From: Labedella gwakjiensis
GTDB lineage: Bacteria; Actinomycetota; Actinomycetes; Actinomycetales; Microbacteriaceae
Reading direction: 5' to 3'
Assembly (NCBI RefSeq): GCF_003014675.1
Contig: NZ_PYAU01000001.1
Coordinates: 2,914,001 to 2,978,000 of the forward strand
Length of the DNA: 64,000 nt
This document shows positions 42,893-51,602 of this stretch, piece after piece; within the stretch, counting starts at the first letter, position 1, and every line of letters starts with the position of its first letter. Made by a program: the position numbers and the translations under genes. The notes under the pieces were generated by a model that saw only the letters and a list, made by a program, of their open reading frames with translations, ran no database searches and was not told the origin of the DNA.

Positions 42893-44906
42893 AGCCAACC
42901 GTCGACTCACACGCGACGCCCGCTACGGGAAGTACGTCGACGGACCCGACCCGCTCGCTCCGCCCGTCGACGTCTCCGAGGCTCTCGACGCGATCGGCCA
43001 GGACGTCATGGCCGGCTCGTCACCGGAGCAGGCGCTGCGCGAGTTCCTGCGCCGCGGACCGCGCGACGGCTTCGGGCTCGACGACATCGCCCGCCAGGTG
43101 GCGGAGCGTCGCCGGGACCTGGCGCGCGAGCACAACCTCGACGGCACCCTGCAGGAGATCCGCGAGCTGCTCGACAAGGCCGTGCTCGCGGAGCGGAAGC
43201 AGCTCGCTCGAGACGCCCTCATGGACGACGGCGACCGTGCGCTCGCCGAGATGCAGCTCGACAATCTCCCGCCGTCGGCCGCCGCGGCCGTGAAAGAGCT
43301 CGGCGACTACCGCTGGCAGAGTTCCGAGGCGCGCGCCGACTTCGAGAAGATCAAGGACCTCCTCGGCCGGGAGATGCTCGACCAGCGCTTCGCCGGAATG
43401 AAGAACGCCCTCGAGAACGCGACGGACGCCGACCGCGCGGCGATCTCGGAGATGCTCTCCGACCTCAACGAGCTCCTCGACGCCCACCGCCGCGGCGAGG
43501 ACACCCCCGAGATGTTCGACGACTTCATGGCGAAGCACGGCGAGCACTTCCCCGAGAACCCGGAGACGATCGACGACCTCCTCGACGCTCTCGCCGCGCG
43601 ATCGGCGGCGGCCCAGCGGATGCGCAACTCGATGACGCAGGAGCAGCGCGACGAGCTGGACGCGCTCGCGCAGGAGGCGTTCGGCTCACCCGACCTCATG
43701 AGCGAGCTCGGCCGCCTCGACGAGAGCCTGCGCTCCCTCCGCCCCGGCGAGGACTGGACGGGCGGCGAACGCATGGACGGCGGACAGGGGCTCGGCCTCG
43801 GCGACGGCACGGGCGTGTTCCAGGACCTCGCCGACCTCGACGAGTTGTGGGAGCAGCTCTCCCAGTCGTACAACGGGTCGCAGCTCGACGACCTCGACCT
43901 CGACAAGCTCTCGAAGCAGCTCGGGTCCGAGGCGGTCGTGGACGCGCAGACCCTTCAGCGGCTCGAGAAGGCGCTCCGCGATTCCGGTTCGATGAAGCGC
44001 GGCACCGACGGGCAGTTGAAGCTGACGCCGAAGGCGATGCGCCACCTCGGCAAGGCGCTGCTGCGCGACATCGCCGAACGGATGTCCGGCCGCCGCGGGG
44101 CGCGCGATCTGCGCGGTGCCGGCGCGGCGGGCGAGCTGTCGGGCGCCACGCGCGAGTGGGCGTTCGGCGACACCGAGCCGTGGGACGTCACCCGCACGGT
44201 GACGAACGCCATCACGCGCACCGCGGGCGAGGGCGCCGGAACGGGCGCGGGCGTGCGGATCGAGATCGGCGACGTGGAGGTGCAGGAGACCGAGGAGCGC
44301 ACCCAGGCGTGCGTCGCGCTGCTCGTCGACACGTCGTTCTCGATGGCGATGGACGGGCGGTGGGTGCCCATGAAGCGCACGGCGCTCGCTCTCCACACGC
44401 TCATCTCGAGCCGCTTCCGCGGCGACCAGCTGCAGCTCATCGGCTTCGGGCGCGAGGCCGCGGTGATGGAGATCGAGCAGCTCGTGGGCCTCGACGCGAT
44501 GTGGGAGAAGGGCACCAACCTGCACCACGCGCTCCTGCTCGCGAACCGGCACTTCCGGAAGCACCCGAATGCCCAACCCGTGCTGCTCATCGTGACCGAT
44601 GGCGAGCCGACGTCGCACCTCGAGGCGAGTGGAGAGGTGTTCTTCGACTACCCGCCGCACCCCGTGACGATCGCCCATGCCGTTCGCGAGCTCGACAACT
44701 CGATGCGGCTCGGTGCGCACACCACCTTCTTCCGCCTGGGGGAGGACCCGGGCCTCGCGCGCTTCATCGACGCGATGGCGAAGCGCGTGGGCGGAAGCGT
44801 CACGGCTCCGGAGGCCGACGACCTCGGCGCGGCCGTCGTCGACTCCTACCTCGGCTCGCGGCGCGGCGACGGCGGCGCGGCGGGTCTCTTCTCCCGCTGG
44901 GGGTAG
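42885..44906 (+). CDS. VWA domain protein partner of the MoxR-type ATPase
   Basis: 673 aa. Residues 1-450 are charged and mainly helical (ALREFLRRGPRDGFGLDDIARQVAERRRDLAREHNLD and many Glu/Arg/Leu stretches) with no membrane helix. The C-terminal 200 residues form a von Willebrand A domain: MIDAS DTSFSMAMDG beginning at Asp482, then FGREAAVMEIEQL and VTDGEPTSHLEASGEVFFDYPP. The N-terminal half and the MIDAS resemble the magnesium chelatase D / VWA-CoxE type. Works with the ATPase encoded just upstream, probably in the cytoplasm. Confidence 0.9.
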   Translation: MARANRRLTRDARYGKYVDGPDPLAPPVDVSEALDAIGQDVMAGSSPEQALREFLRRGPRDGFGLDDIARQVAERRRDLAREHNLDGTLQEIRELLDKAVLAERKQLARDALMDDGDRALAEMQLDNLPPSAAAAVKELGDYRWQSSEARADFEKIKDLLGREMLDQRFAGMKNALENATDADRAAISEMLSDLNELLDAHRRGEDTPEMFDDFMAKHGEHFPENPETIDDLLDALAARSAAAQRMRNSMTQEQRDELDALAQEAFGSPDLMSELGRLDESLRSLRPGEDWTGGERMDGGQGLGLGDGTGVFQDLADLDELWEQLSQSYNGSQLDDLDLDKLSKQLGSEAVVDAQTLQRLEKALRDSGSMKRGTDGQLKLTPKAMRHLGKALLRDIAERMSGRRGARDLRGAGAAGELSGATREWAFGDTEPWDVTRTVTNAITRTAGEGAGTGAGVRIEIGDVEVQETEERTQACVALLVDTSFSMAMDGRWVPMKRTALALHTLISSRFRGDQLQLIGFGREAAVMEIEQLVGLDAMWEKGTNLHHALLLANRHFRKHPNAQPVLLIVTDGEPTSHLEASGEVFFDYPPHPVTIAHAVRELDNSMRLGAHTTFFRLGEDPGLARFIDAMAKRVGGSVTAPEADDLGAAVVDSYLGSRRGDGGAAGLFSRWG

Positions 44907-44913
44907 GCGCCCG

Positions 44914-45864
44914 TCAGGCGGAGCCGCGGACGACGATCGTGGAGGGGGACGAGCGGCGGGGCCCCGGATCGAGTCCGATCGCGAGGCGAGCCGTGCGTCT
45001 GCCCGACTCGGCGGCGTCGATCCTCACGGTCGTGAGCGGGGGAGACCAGAACGCCCCGACGGCGGACTCGTCGAAGCCGATGACCGCCATGTCCGTTGGG
45101 ACCCTCACGCCGAGCCGAGCCGCCGCCGAGAGCACCGCGATCGCCGACTCGTCGTCGAAGGCCGCGACGGCGGTGACCTCCGGGTTCTCCTCGCGGAACG
45201 TCACGAGGGCGGCCGGAATGTCGAGAGGGTCGGCCGGGAGGTCGAGGAGCGCGAGGGGGTGGAGTCCGAGCCGGACGGCTGCCTCCTCGGCGTGCCGACG
45301 GCGCCGCGCGACCAGAGCGCCGAGCTCGTCCTCTCGACGCGCGGCGAAGCCGATGACCCGGTGACCCTGCTCGTGCAGGTAGGCGATCTGCAGGGACGAG
45401 TGCAGCGCGAGGCCGTCCGTCCAGCCCCCATCCTCGGTCTCGTCGGCCTCGTCCGAGTAGAGCGCGGCGATGTCGATGACCGAGCGCGGCGCGAGCTCCC
45501 GCGCGAGGTCGACGGGAGCCGCTCCGTTCCCGCGATCGTGGTGGACCACGAGAGCGAAGTCGTACCGGCGGAGCTCGGCGTCCATGCCGTCGATGAAACT
45601 GTCGAGCACCGCCGTGCGGGGGAGTGCGCCCGCTTCGAGCAGGACGACGCGCGATGAGCCGGAGCGGAGCGCGCGAGCGATCCGGTGGGGCGAGTAGCCC
45701 AGGGCGTCCGCGGCCCGGTGGACCCGGTCGGCGGTCTCCGGCCGGATCGTCTGACCGGCGGTGGCGTTGAGGACGAAGCTGACCGTCGCGGGGGACACGC
45801 CGGCCGCCCGCGCGACGTCCTTGATGCGCACCCGCTCGGGCGGCGACGTCTCGGCCGGACTCAT
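44914..45864 (-). CDS. LacI family regulator
   Basis: 316 aa. LacI HTH RIKDVARAAGVSPATVSFVLNATAGQTIRPETADRV then hinge GYSPHRIARALRSG; sensor domain with VAAFDDESAIAVLSAAARLGVRVP and VIGFDESAVG. Divergent from a zinc alcohol dehydrogenase with one CACTAA-N6-TTAGTG palindrome between. It probably controls that gene, hence polyol or sugar oxidation. C-terminus is short relative to many LacI proteins. Convergent with the VWA gene. Confidence 0.92.
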   Translation of the reverse strand: MSPAETSPPERVRIKDVARAAGVSPATVSFVLNATAGQTIRPETADRVHRAADALGYSPHRIARALRSGSSRVVLLEAGALPRTAVLDSFIDGMDAELRRYDFALVVHHDRGNGAAPVDLARELAPRSVIDIAALYSDEADETEDGGWTDGLALHSSLQIAYLHEQGHRVIGFAARREDELGALVARRRRHAEEAAVRLGLHPLALLDLPADPLDIPAALVTFREENPEVTAVAAFDDESAIAVLSAAARLGVRVPTDMAVIGFDESAVGAFWSPPLTTVRIDAAESGRRTARLAIGLDPGPRRSSPSTIVVRGSA

Positions 45865-45877
45865 CTTCTCAGCATTG

Positions 45878-45895
45878 CACTAATTCGATTTAGTG
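45878..45895. promoter_or_regulatory. LacI-type operator CACTAATTCGATTTAGTG
   Basis: An 18-bp palindrome with perfect 6-bp arms CACTAA/TTAGTG around a TCGA-like centre, 14 bp from the LacI start and 58 bp from the dehydrogenase start. Confidence 0.78.
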
Positions 45896-45953
45896 AATAG
45901 CGTCCTTCGCGTCGGCCGCGTGGTCGGCGCAAAGATCAGGAGAGCGAGCCACC

Positions 45954-46973
45954 ATGAGATCCGTCCACGTCACCGGTCCCGGAACCACCGGATGGGTCGA
46001 CATCGACACTCCCGTCGCCGGACCGCGTGACGTCCTCCTCCGCATCCGCGCGTGCGGGATCTGCGGCTCGGACGCGCTCTACACGCAGGTGGGCGGCATT
46101 CCGCCGAGGCAGGGCGCGACGCCGCTCGGGCACGAGCCCGCGGCCGAGATCGTCGACATCGGTGCGGAGGTCTCCGGGTTCTCCGTCGGCGACCATGTCG
46201 TCGTCGACACGATGGCGTTCACCGACGGGCTGCTCGGCTCCGGCGGCGAGCAGGGAGCCCTGTCCGAGTTCGTGGTCGTGCGCGACGCGGAGCCGGGCAA
46301 GCAGCTGCGGGTGATCCCGAGCGAGATCCCGTGGGAGGTCGCCGCGCTCAACGAGCCGATGGCCGTCGCCTTCCACGCGGTGAATCGCACGGATCCGAAA
46401 CAGGGCGACAAGGTCGTCGTCTTCGGTGCCGGACCGATCGGCCTCGGTGCGCTCCTCGGCTACCGCCGCAGAGGCGCCTCGCACATCGTGGTCGTCGATC
46501 TCGTGCCGGAACGGCTCGAGAAGGCTCTGCAGATCGGGGCCGACGCCGTCATCGACTCCGGCTCGGAGGACGTGGCCGCCCGGCTCGTCGAGCTCCACGG
46601 CGACGGCGCCTCCGCCCACGTGCGCGGTGTTCGGGCGGGGACGGACGTCTATCTCGACGCCGCCGGGGTGGCCGTCGTCCCGCGCACGGTCGCCGCTATC
46701 GCGAAGCACGGGGCCACGCTCGGGATCGTCGCGGTGCACAAGAAGCCGGTCGAGTTCGACTTCGGGGGCGTCCTCTCGGCGGAGCTCACGATCGTGTGGT
46801 CGATGGGCTACCCGACGGAGATCTTCGAGGTGACCGACGACATCATCGCCAACTGGGAGAAGTACGCCCTCATCATCAGCCATCGGCTGCCCTTCGAGCA
46901 GTCGCTCGACGCGCTCGCCCTCGCGGCGACGCCCGGTGCCGCTGACAAGGTGACGGTCGTCTTCGACGACTGA
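45954..46973 (+). CDS. Zinc-dependent alcohol dehydrogenase (MDR family, polyol/threonine DH-like)
   Basis: 339 aa. Catalytic zinc site: Cys in ACGICGSD, His-Glu in PLGHEPAAEI, and Glu in ALNEPMAVAFHAV. Rossmann loop FGAGPIGLGALL with Asp in VVVDLVPERL, implying NAD. The structural-zinc loop with four cysteines normally found near residue 90-110 is absent (the region reads DTMAFTDGLLGSGGEQGAL), as in some sorbitol-type enzymes. ATG at 45954 has AGGAGAGCGAGCC upstream. Under the divergent LacI regulator. Substrate likely a polyol or sugar. Confidence 0.9.
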   Translation: MRSVHVTGPGTTGWVDIDTPVAGPRDVLLRIRACGICGSDALYTQVGGIPPRQGATPLGHEPAAEIVDIGAEVSGFSVGDHVVVDTMAFTDGLLGSGGEQGALSEFVVVRDAEPGKQLRVIPSEIPWEVAALNEPMAVAFHAVNRTDPKQGDKVVVFGAGPIGLGALLGYRRRGASHIVVVDLVPERLEKALQIGADAVIDSGSEDVAARLVELHGDGASAHVRGVRAGTDVYLDAAGVAVVPRTVAAIAKHGATLGIVAVHKKPVEFDFGGVLSAELTIVWSMGYPTEIFEVTDDIIANWEKYALIISHRLPFEQSLDALALAATPGAADKVTVVFDD

Positions 46974-46976
46974 TCC

Positions 46977-47762
46977 CTAGAACAGCGGCCAGGGGAAGGC
47001 GGGCATGTGGCCCGTCGGGGCGGGGAAGACCGCCGTCGAGCGGAGCGCCTCGATGCGGGCGGCGAGGGCGTCGGTCTCCGCGATCGTGAGGAGGCCGGCA
47101 AGCTCGTCTCCCAGGGCGCCGTAGAGATCCTCGAGCACACGATCGAGTCCCGCGAGCTCGTCGGCGGTGAGCGACTCGCCGAGCCAACCCCACAGCACGG
47201 TGCGGAGCTTCGGCTCCTCGTGGAACGTGAGCCCGTGGTCCACGCCGTGCCGGTGACCGCCCGGCATCGCGAGGATGTGCGCACCCTTCCGGTCGGCGTT
47301 GTTCACGACCGTGTCGAACACGGCCATGCGCCGGAGCGGCGCTGTGTCCTCGTGGATGAGGGACACGACGCGGTCCTCCTCGTCGTGCCCGTCGAAGACG
47401 TGGCACCAGCCGTCGTCCGGCATCTCCTCCGCGAGCACCAGGTCGACGGCGTCCTGCTCGGGATCCGCCTCCTGCCACAACTGCACCATGCCCATGCCGA
47501 GGGGGCCCGAGCGCAGCCACGTGCGGGGCACGACGTTCCACCCGAACGACTCGGAAACGAGGTACGCGGCCACCTCACGCATCGCGAGGGTCTCGTCGGG
47601 GAAGTCCCACAGCGGTTTCTCGCCCGCGATCGGCTTGTAGACGACGGACGTGTCGCCGATCGTTCCGAGGAACGTGGCGTTCGAGGCCGTCGTGATGCGA
47701 CCCGTGAGCTCGAGCGGCTCGTCGTCGAGCGCCGCGTCGTCGCGATGGGCCTCGGTGGTCAT
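46977..47762 (-). CDS. SCO1664 family protein (PI3/4-kinase-like fold)
   Basis: 261 aa from ATG at 47760-47762. The N-terminal region TTASNATFLGTIGDTSVVYKPIAGEKPLWDFP and catalytic-loop-like DTVVNNADRKGAHIL then VDHGLTFHEE resemble the phosphatidylinositol-kinase-like fold, with NxDR and DHG in place of the catalytic and metal-binding loops. It belongs to a conserved actinobacterial trio with DUF3090 and a histidine phosphatase. Function unknown. Stop is 4 bp from the convergent dehydrogenase. Confidence 0.85.
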   Translation of the reverse strand: MTTEAHRDDAALDDEPLELTGRITTASNATFLGTIGDTSVVYKPIAGEKPLWDFPDETLAMREVAAYLVSESFGWNVVPRTWLRSGPLGMGMVQLWQEADPEQDAVDLVLAEEMPDDGWCHVFDGHDEEDRVVSLIHEDTAPLRRMAVFDTVVNNADRKGAHILAMPGGHRHGVDHGLTFHEEPKLRTVLWGWLGESLTADELAGLDRVLEDLYGALGDELAGLLTIAETDALAARIEALRSTAVFPAPTGHMPAFPWPLF

Positions 47763-47778
47763 GGGCGCGGGGCGGCGA

Positions 47779-48333
47779 TCACATGAGCCCCGGGAGCACG
47801 CACGTGTGCCCGCTCGGGTCGATGGGCTGGGCGCAGAACGGGCAGAGCGGGCGGCCGGCGCCCACGATCTCCCGCGTGCGGTGGGCGAAGGCCCGCGAGG
47901 TGCCGACGGGCATCTTGAGGAGGAGGACCGCCTCGGGCTCGTTCTCTGGCGACAGCGGGTCGTCGTCATCGTCGAGCCCCTCGACGACCGAGAAGGCCTG
48001 CAGCGTGATCTGCGAGGTCGTCGGGTCCCAGCCGAGGGCCATCGTTCCCGTGCGGAACTCACCGTCGACCGGCTCGTCGAGCGGGTCGTTGTCGACGAGT
48101 TCGACGGGTGTGTCGGCCGGGATGCTCAGGCTGTCGTCGCCCGAAGCCATGAGCCCGTCGAGGATCTCGTCGATCTTCTCGGCGAGCACCGCGGCCTGCT
48201 CCTTCTCGAGCACGATGCTGACGAGCCGCGAGCTCGCGCGCACCTGCAGGTAGAACGTGCGGTCACCGGGGCGGCCGACCGTGCCCACGACGACGCGGTC
48301 CGGCCATTCGAACTCGTGGACGATGGAAGGCAT
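47779..48333 (-). CDS. DUF3090 family protein
   Basis: 184 aa. The sequence PSIVHEFEWPDRVVVGTVGRPGDRTFYLQVR and the ending CPFCAQPIDPSGHTC identify DUF3090; the C-terminal CxxC...C with a His looks like a zinc knuckle. Start ATG is 6 nt after TAACAT on the minus strand, so it may also have its own leaderless transcript. Middle member of the trio: 16 bp to the SCO1664-type gene and 9 bp from the phosphatase. Confidence 0.9.
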   Translation of the reverse strand: MPSIVHEFEWPDRVVVGTVGRPGDRTFYLQVRASSRLVSIVLEKEQAAVLAEKIDEILDGLMASGDDSLSIPADTPVELVDNDPLDEPVDGEFRTGTMALGWDPTTSQITLQAFSVVEGLDDDDDPLSPENEPEAVLLLKMPVGTSRAFAHRTREIVGAGRPLCPFCAQPIDPSGHTCVLPGLM

Positions 48334-48342
48334 GACTCCATG

Positions 48343-49044
48343 TTAGGAGGCTGCGGAGGCCTCGGGTCCCGCTCCGCCGCCGACCGGTGCATCCCCGGCG
48401 GGGGCTGTGGAACGCAACCACGACAGGTCGCCGGCATCCGTGTTCGTGGAGACCACGTCGGGCCGGTCCTGCCCGTAGCGCACGATCGAGACCGACGCGG
48501 GGCCCACGCTGATGCGCTGGAAGAGGTCGAGGTGCATTCCGAGCGCGTCGGCGAGCACCGACTTGATGATGTCGCCGTGGCTCACGGCCACCCACACGGC
48601 GTTCGCGCCGTGCAGCGCCTCCATCTCGGCGTCGAGGCGGCGGATGGCGGAGACCGATCGCGCCTGCATCGTGGTCATCGATTCTCCGCCGGGGAAGACG
48701 ACGGCCGACGGCTGGCGCTGCACCGTGCCCCACAGCTTCTCGGCGCCGAGCTCCTTCAGGGTGCGGCCCTGCCAATCGCCGTAGTCGCACTCCGTGATCG
48801 CGTCCTCGATCGACAGCGCCGGCACCGGGTCCTGTCGTCCGAGGATGATGTCGGCGGTCTGCCGGCAGCGTTCGAGCGGGCTCGACACGACGCCGACGAG
48901 CGGAACGGCCGCGAGCCGTTCAGCGGTGCGTTCGGCCTGCGACCGGCCGACGTCGTCGAGGCGCACCCCCTCCGTCCGTCCGGCGAGCAGACCGCTCGCG
49001 TTTGCGGTGGTGCGTCCGTGCCGGACGAGGATGACGGTAGCCAT
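48343..49044 (-). CDS. Histidine phosphatase family protein (MSMEG_4193 type)
   Basis: 233 aa. Catalytic RHG at 8-10 (LVRHGRTTAN), SSPLERCRQTA, GESMTTMQARS and late His in VAVSHGDIIKSVL: the complete phosphoglycerate-mutase-like phosphatase site. ATG follows TAGGCT by 6 nt on the minus strand. In mycobacteria and other actinobacteria this gene, DUF3090 and the SCO1664 type lie together, usually next to mshC; mshC is not present here. The C-tail (APAGDAPVGGGAGPEASAAS) is unstructured. Confidence 0.92.
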   Translation of the reverse strand: MATVILVRHGRTTANASGLLAGRTEGVRLDDVGRSQAERTAERLAAVPLVGVVSSPLERCRQTADIILGRQDPVPALSIEDAITECDYGDWQGRTLKELGAEKLWGTVQRQPSAVVFPGGESMTTMQARSVSAIRRLDAEMEALHGANAVWVAVSHGDIIKSVLADALGMHLDLFQRISVGPASVSIVRYGQDRPDVVSTNTDAGDLSWLRSTAPAGDAPVGGGAGPEASAAS

Positions 49045-49073
49045 CCATCCAGCCTATGTCGCGGGTGAGAGAC

Positions 49074-49250
49074 TCACCCCTTGCCCTTCCCGCCGATTCC
49101 GCCGTTCTCCGTCCGTGACGGCAGCTCCGGCGGGTCTTCGACGCGGAACGGCGCGACACCGGGAGCTAGGGGGCTGACGCCCGACGCCAGTCTGATGTCC
49201 TCCGGCCCGTCGCCCCCTCCGTATGCCGGTGGGGTGTTCTTGACGACCAT
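49074..49250 (-). CDS. Small 58-aa protein downstream of the DUF6338-like gene
   Basis: Open frame from ATG (49248-49250) with strong GAGAGGAG Shine-Dalgarno to TGA. The protein is rich in Gly and Pro (NTPPAYGGGDGPEDIR in the first third, ENGGIGGKGKG at the end), with no membrane helix or cysteine. It starts 24 bp after the stop of the membrane protein gene in the same direction, so the two form a unit. I do not recognise it. The ribosome binding site and spacing are the reasons for calling it a gene. Confidence 0.6.
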   Translation of the reverse strand: MVVKNTPPAYGGGDGPEDIRLASGVSPLAPGVAPFRVEDPPELPSRTENGGIGGKGKG

Positions 49251-49274
49251 GGCGTGCTCCTCTCTGTTGGCGCG

Positions 49275-49949
49275 CTACGCTGCAGCGCTGTATTTCCTCG
49301 TCCACATCACGACGTCGTCGTCGGCGATCCGGAGGTATACCCCGGTTCCCGTGACCTCGCCGGTGAAATTGCCGTCCTCGGTCATCGCGAACTGGCGGTC
49401 GAGGTAGAGACTCGGGGGTTCCGGGTAGGTCGAGGCGAACGATCCTCCGCTGTACCAACCGCCGACCCAGATCCCGTCTGCTCGACGGATCTTCACGAGC
49501 GAATGGACGTTCCGGAGCACCGCGTGGTCCCAGGCGGTCGGCGTTCCCTCGTAGCCGTGGATCGACCTCGGCCACCGGAGGCGCCGCCGCCCGTCGGCGT
49601 CGGTCTCCCGCCAGTGGATGTCCTTGCGGTGGAGGAGGAGGGCGATCACGAGCGGCACCAGGATGTAGAGCACGAGCACCACGCCGCCGACAGTGCGGGC
49701 ATCCGCGAGGGCGAGCGTCTCCTCCTTCGGGCCGGCCGTGAGGCCGGAGAAGAGGGCCCCGCCGGCGAGAACGAGGTAGACCGACGTGAGAACGACGGAG
49801 AAGATCGCTCCGCGAGCGATCGAGAGGGCGGTATCGCGATCACCGGCGCGCTCACCGCGGGCCCATCGACGAACAGCGCCGTAGACGAAGCCGGGGAAGG
49901 CGAAGACGATGAGCGCCGCGACGGCGAAACTACCCTCCGGAATGCCCAT
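49275..49949 (-). CDS. DUF6338-like membrane protein
   Basis: 224 aa from ATG at 49947-49949 (MGIPEGSFAV). Three hydrophobic helices: residues 5-25 (AALIVFAFPGFVYGAVRRWARGE), about 50-70 and about 88-108, then a hydrophilic C-terminal domain with repeated Trp (IWVGGWYSGGSFAST, DDDVVMWTRKY). The arrangement resembles DUF6338 proteins of actinobacteria, of unknown function. Divergent from the APC permease; a 58-aa gene follows it. Confidence 0.68.
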   Translation of the reverse strand: MGIPEGSFAVAALIVFAFPGFVYGAVRRWARGERAGDRDTALSIARGAIFSVVLTSVYLVLAGGALFSGLTAGPKEETLALADARTVGGVVLVLYILVPLVIALLLHRKDIHWRETDADGRRRLRWPRSIHGYEGTPTAWDHAVLRNVHSLVKIRRADGIWVGGWYSGGSFASTYPEPPSLYLDRQFAMTEDGNFTGEVTGTGVYLRIADDDVVMWTRKYSAAA

Positions 49950-50110
49950 GCCACGGCCTCGCCTTCCGCACGGCTGCGCTCGACGGCGGGCGACAGCGCC
50001 TGAATGCGACCAGGATAGCGAGGGTCGCTCACGACCGGTAGAGCCCGAGCGTGATTCCTCGGGGCGGTGACGTGGACGGCGTATACACCAGGCACCCGCA
50101 GCCGCGTCGA

Positions 50111-50144
50111 CCCCCTCGCCAGGGGGCCCGAACTCCAGTAGGGT
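50111..50144 (+). promoter_or_regulatory. Hairpin and TAGGGT promoter box upstream of the second APC permease
   Basis: CCCCCT-CGCC-AGGGGG (50111-50126) followed by CCAGTAGGGTC, with TAGGGT at 50139-50144 standing 6 nt before the ATG at 50151. The same hairpin-plus-AGTAGGGTC arrangement precedes the paralogous permease at 21243. Confidence 0.45.
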
Positions 50145-50150
50145 CCGCGC

Positions 50151-51602
50151 ATGTCGAGCAGAACAGCGGACGAGCAGACCGGCGCCCCGAGCAGCGAACT
50201 GAAACGCTCCATCACGGGGAGGCTGCTGTTCTTCTACGTGCTCGGCGACGTCCTCGGTTCCGGTATCTACGTGCTCATCGGCGCGGTCGCCGGGGAAGTG
50301 GGCGGAGCATTCTGGATCGCCTTCGCCGTGGGGGTCACGGTGGCGACGATCACCGGCCTCGCCTACGCAGAGCTCGTGACGAAGTACCCGCAGGCGGCCG
50401 GAGCCGCCCTCTACGTGAACAAGGCGTTCAAGCTTCCCGTGCTGACGTTCCTTGTGACCATCTCGATGCTCTCGGCGAGCTTCGCCGCCACGGCGTCGCT
50501 CGCGAACGGCTTCGCCCGCTACTTCGGCACGATCGTGCCGTATTCGCCGGCGCTGCTCATCACGCTCGTCTTCGTGGTGCTTCTCGCGGTCGTGAACTTC
50601 GTGGGCATCACCGAGTCGGTCGTCGCGAACCTCATCATGACGATCATCGAGATCTCCGGTCTCGCGATCGTGCTCGTCGTCGGCATCATCCACGTGTCGC
50701 AGGGCGCCGCCGACTTCGGCGTGCTCGTGCAGTTCGACACGGGGGAGACGTTCCCGATCTTCGCCATCGTGGCCGGCGTCGCGCTCGCCTTCTTCGCCAT
50801 GACGGGGTTCGAGAACGCCGCGAACGTGGCGGAGGAGACGGTGAACCCGTCGAAGACGTTCCCCCGCGCTCTCGTCGGCGGCATGGTGGCGGCCGGCGTC
50901 ATCTACGTCCTCGTGGCCATGACGGCCGCCCTCGTGGTGCCCGTGGACACCCTCGCCGAGTCGGACGCGGCGCTCCTCGAGGTGATCAAGGCCGGCATCC
51001 TTCCGGTGTCCGTCGCCGTCATGATCGTGATCTTCGCCATCATCGCGATGGTCGCCATCACCAACACGACCCTCGTGGCCGTGGTCACCCAGTCGCGCAT
51101 CCTCTACGGCATGGCGCGCGAGGACATCGTGCCGAGCATGTTCGGGAAGATCCACCGCACGCGTCGCAGCCCGTGGGTCGCGCTGCTGTTCGCCGCCGTC
51201 ATCGTGATGTCGCTCCTCGTGGTGGGGGCGATGCTCAACGATGCGATCGGGATCGACGTCGTCACGACGCTCGCCAACGTCACCGTGGTGTTCCTCCTCT
51301 TCATCTACGGGCTCGTGATCGTGGCCGCCCTCAAGCTACGCGGAAAGGACGAGCACGGCGAGAGCTTCCGCGCGAACACGCCGCTGCTCTACGTCGGGCT
51401 GCTCGGCAACGCCGTGCTGCTCGTGTACGTGGTGGTCGACGACCCCAGCTCGCTCCTCTGGGTGGCCGGTCTCCTCGCGGTGGGAGTGGCCCTCTACGTG
51501 GCCGAGAAGGTGTTCGGCCATAAGAAGTCGCCGAGCACGGCGACCGACTCGATCGGTACGGATTCGATCAGCTCCGATTCGAACAGCACCAAGGAGGGAT
51601 GA
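50151..51602 (+). CDS. APC superfamily amino acid permease
   Basis: 483 aa, about 12-14 membrane helices. VLGDVLGSGIYVLIGAVAGEVGG, AYAELVTKYPQAAGAALYVNKAFK and FAMTGFENAANVAEETVNPSK are nearly the same as in the permease at 21243, so the two are recent paralogues or share a subfamily. ATG lies 6 nt after TAGGGT, suggesting leaderless transcription. C-tail of Ser/Asp/Thr (TDSIGTDSISSDSNS) is cytoplasmic. A universal stress protein gene overlaps its end by 4 bp, an arrangement often seen with such transporters. Confidence 0.9.
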   Translation: MSSRTADEQTGAPSSELKRSITGRLLFFYVLGDVLGSGIYVLIGAVAGEVGGAFWIAFAVGVTVATITGLAYAELVTKYPQAAGAALYVNKAFKLPVLTFLVTISMLSASFAATASLANGFARYFGTIVPYSPALLITLVFVVLLAVVNFVGITESVVANLIMTIIEISGLAIVLVVGIIHVSQGAADFGVLVQFDTGETFPIFAIVAGVALAFFAMTGFENAANVAEETVNPSKTFPRALVGGMVAAGVIYVLVAMTAALVVPVDTLAESDAALLEVIKAGILPVSVAVMIVIFAIIAMVAITNTTLVAVVTQSRILYGMAREDIVPSMFGKIHRTRRSPWVALLFAAVIVMSLLVVGAMLNDAIGIDVVTTLANVTVVFLLFIYGLVIVAALKLRGKDEHGESFRANTPLLYVGLLGNAVLLVYVVVDDPSSLLWVAGLLAVGVALYVAEKVFGHKKSPSTATDSIGTDSISSDSNSTKEG

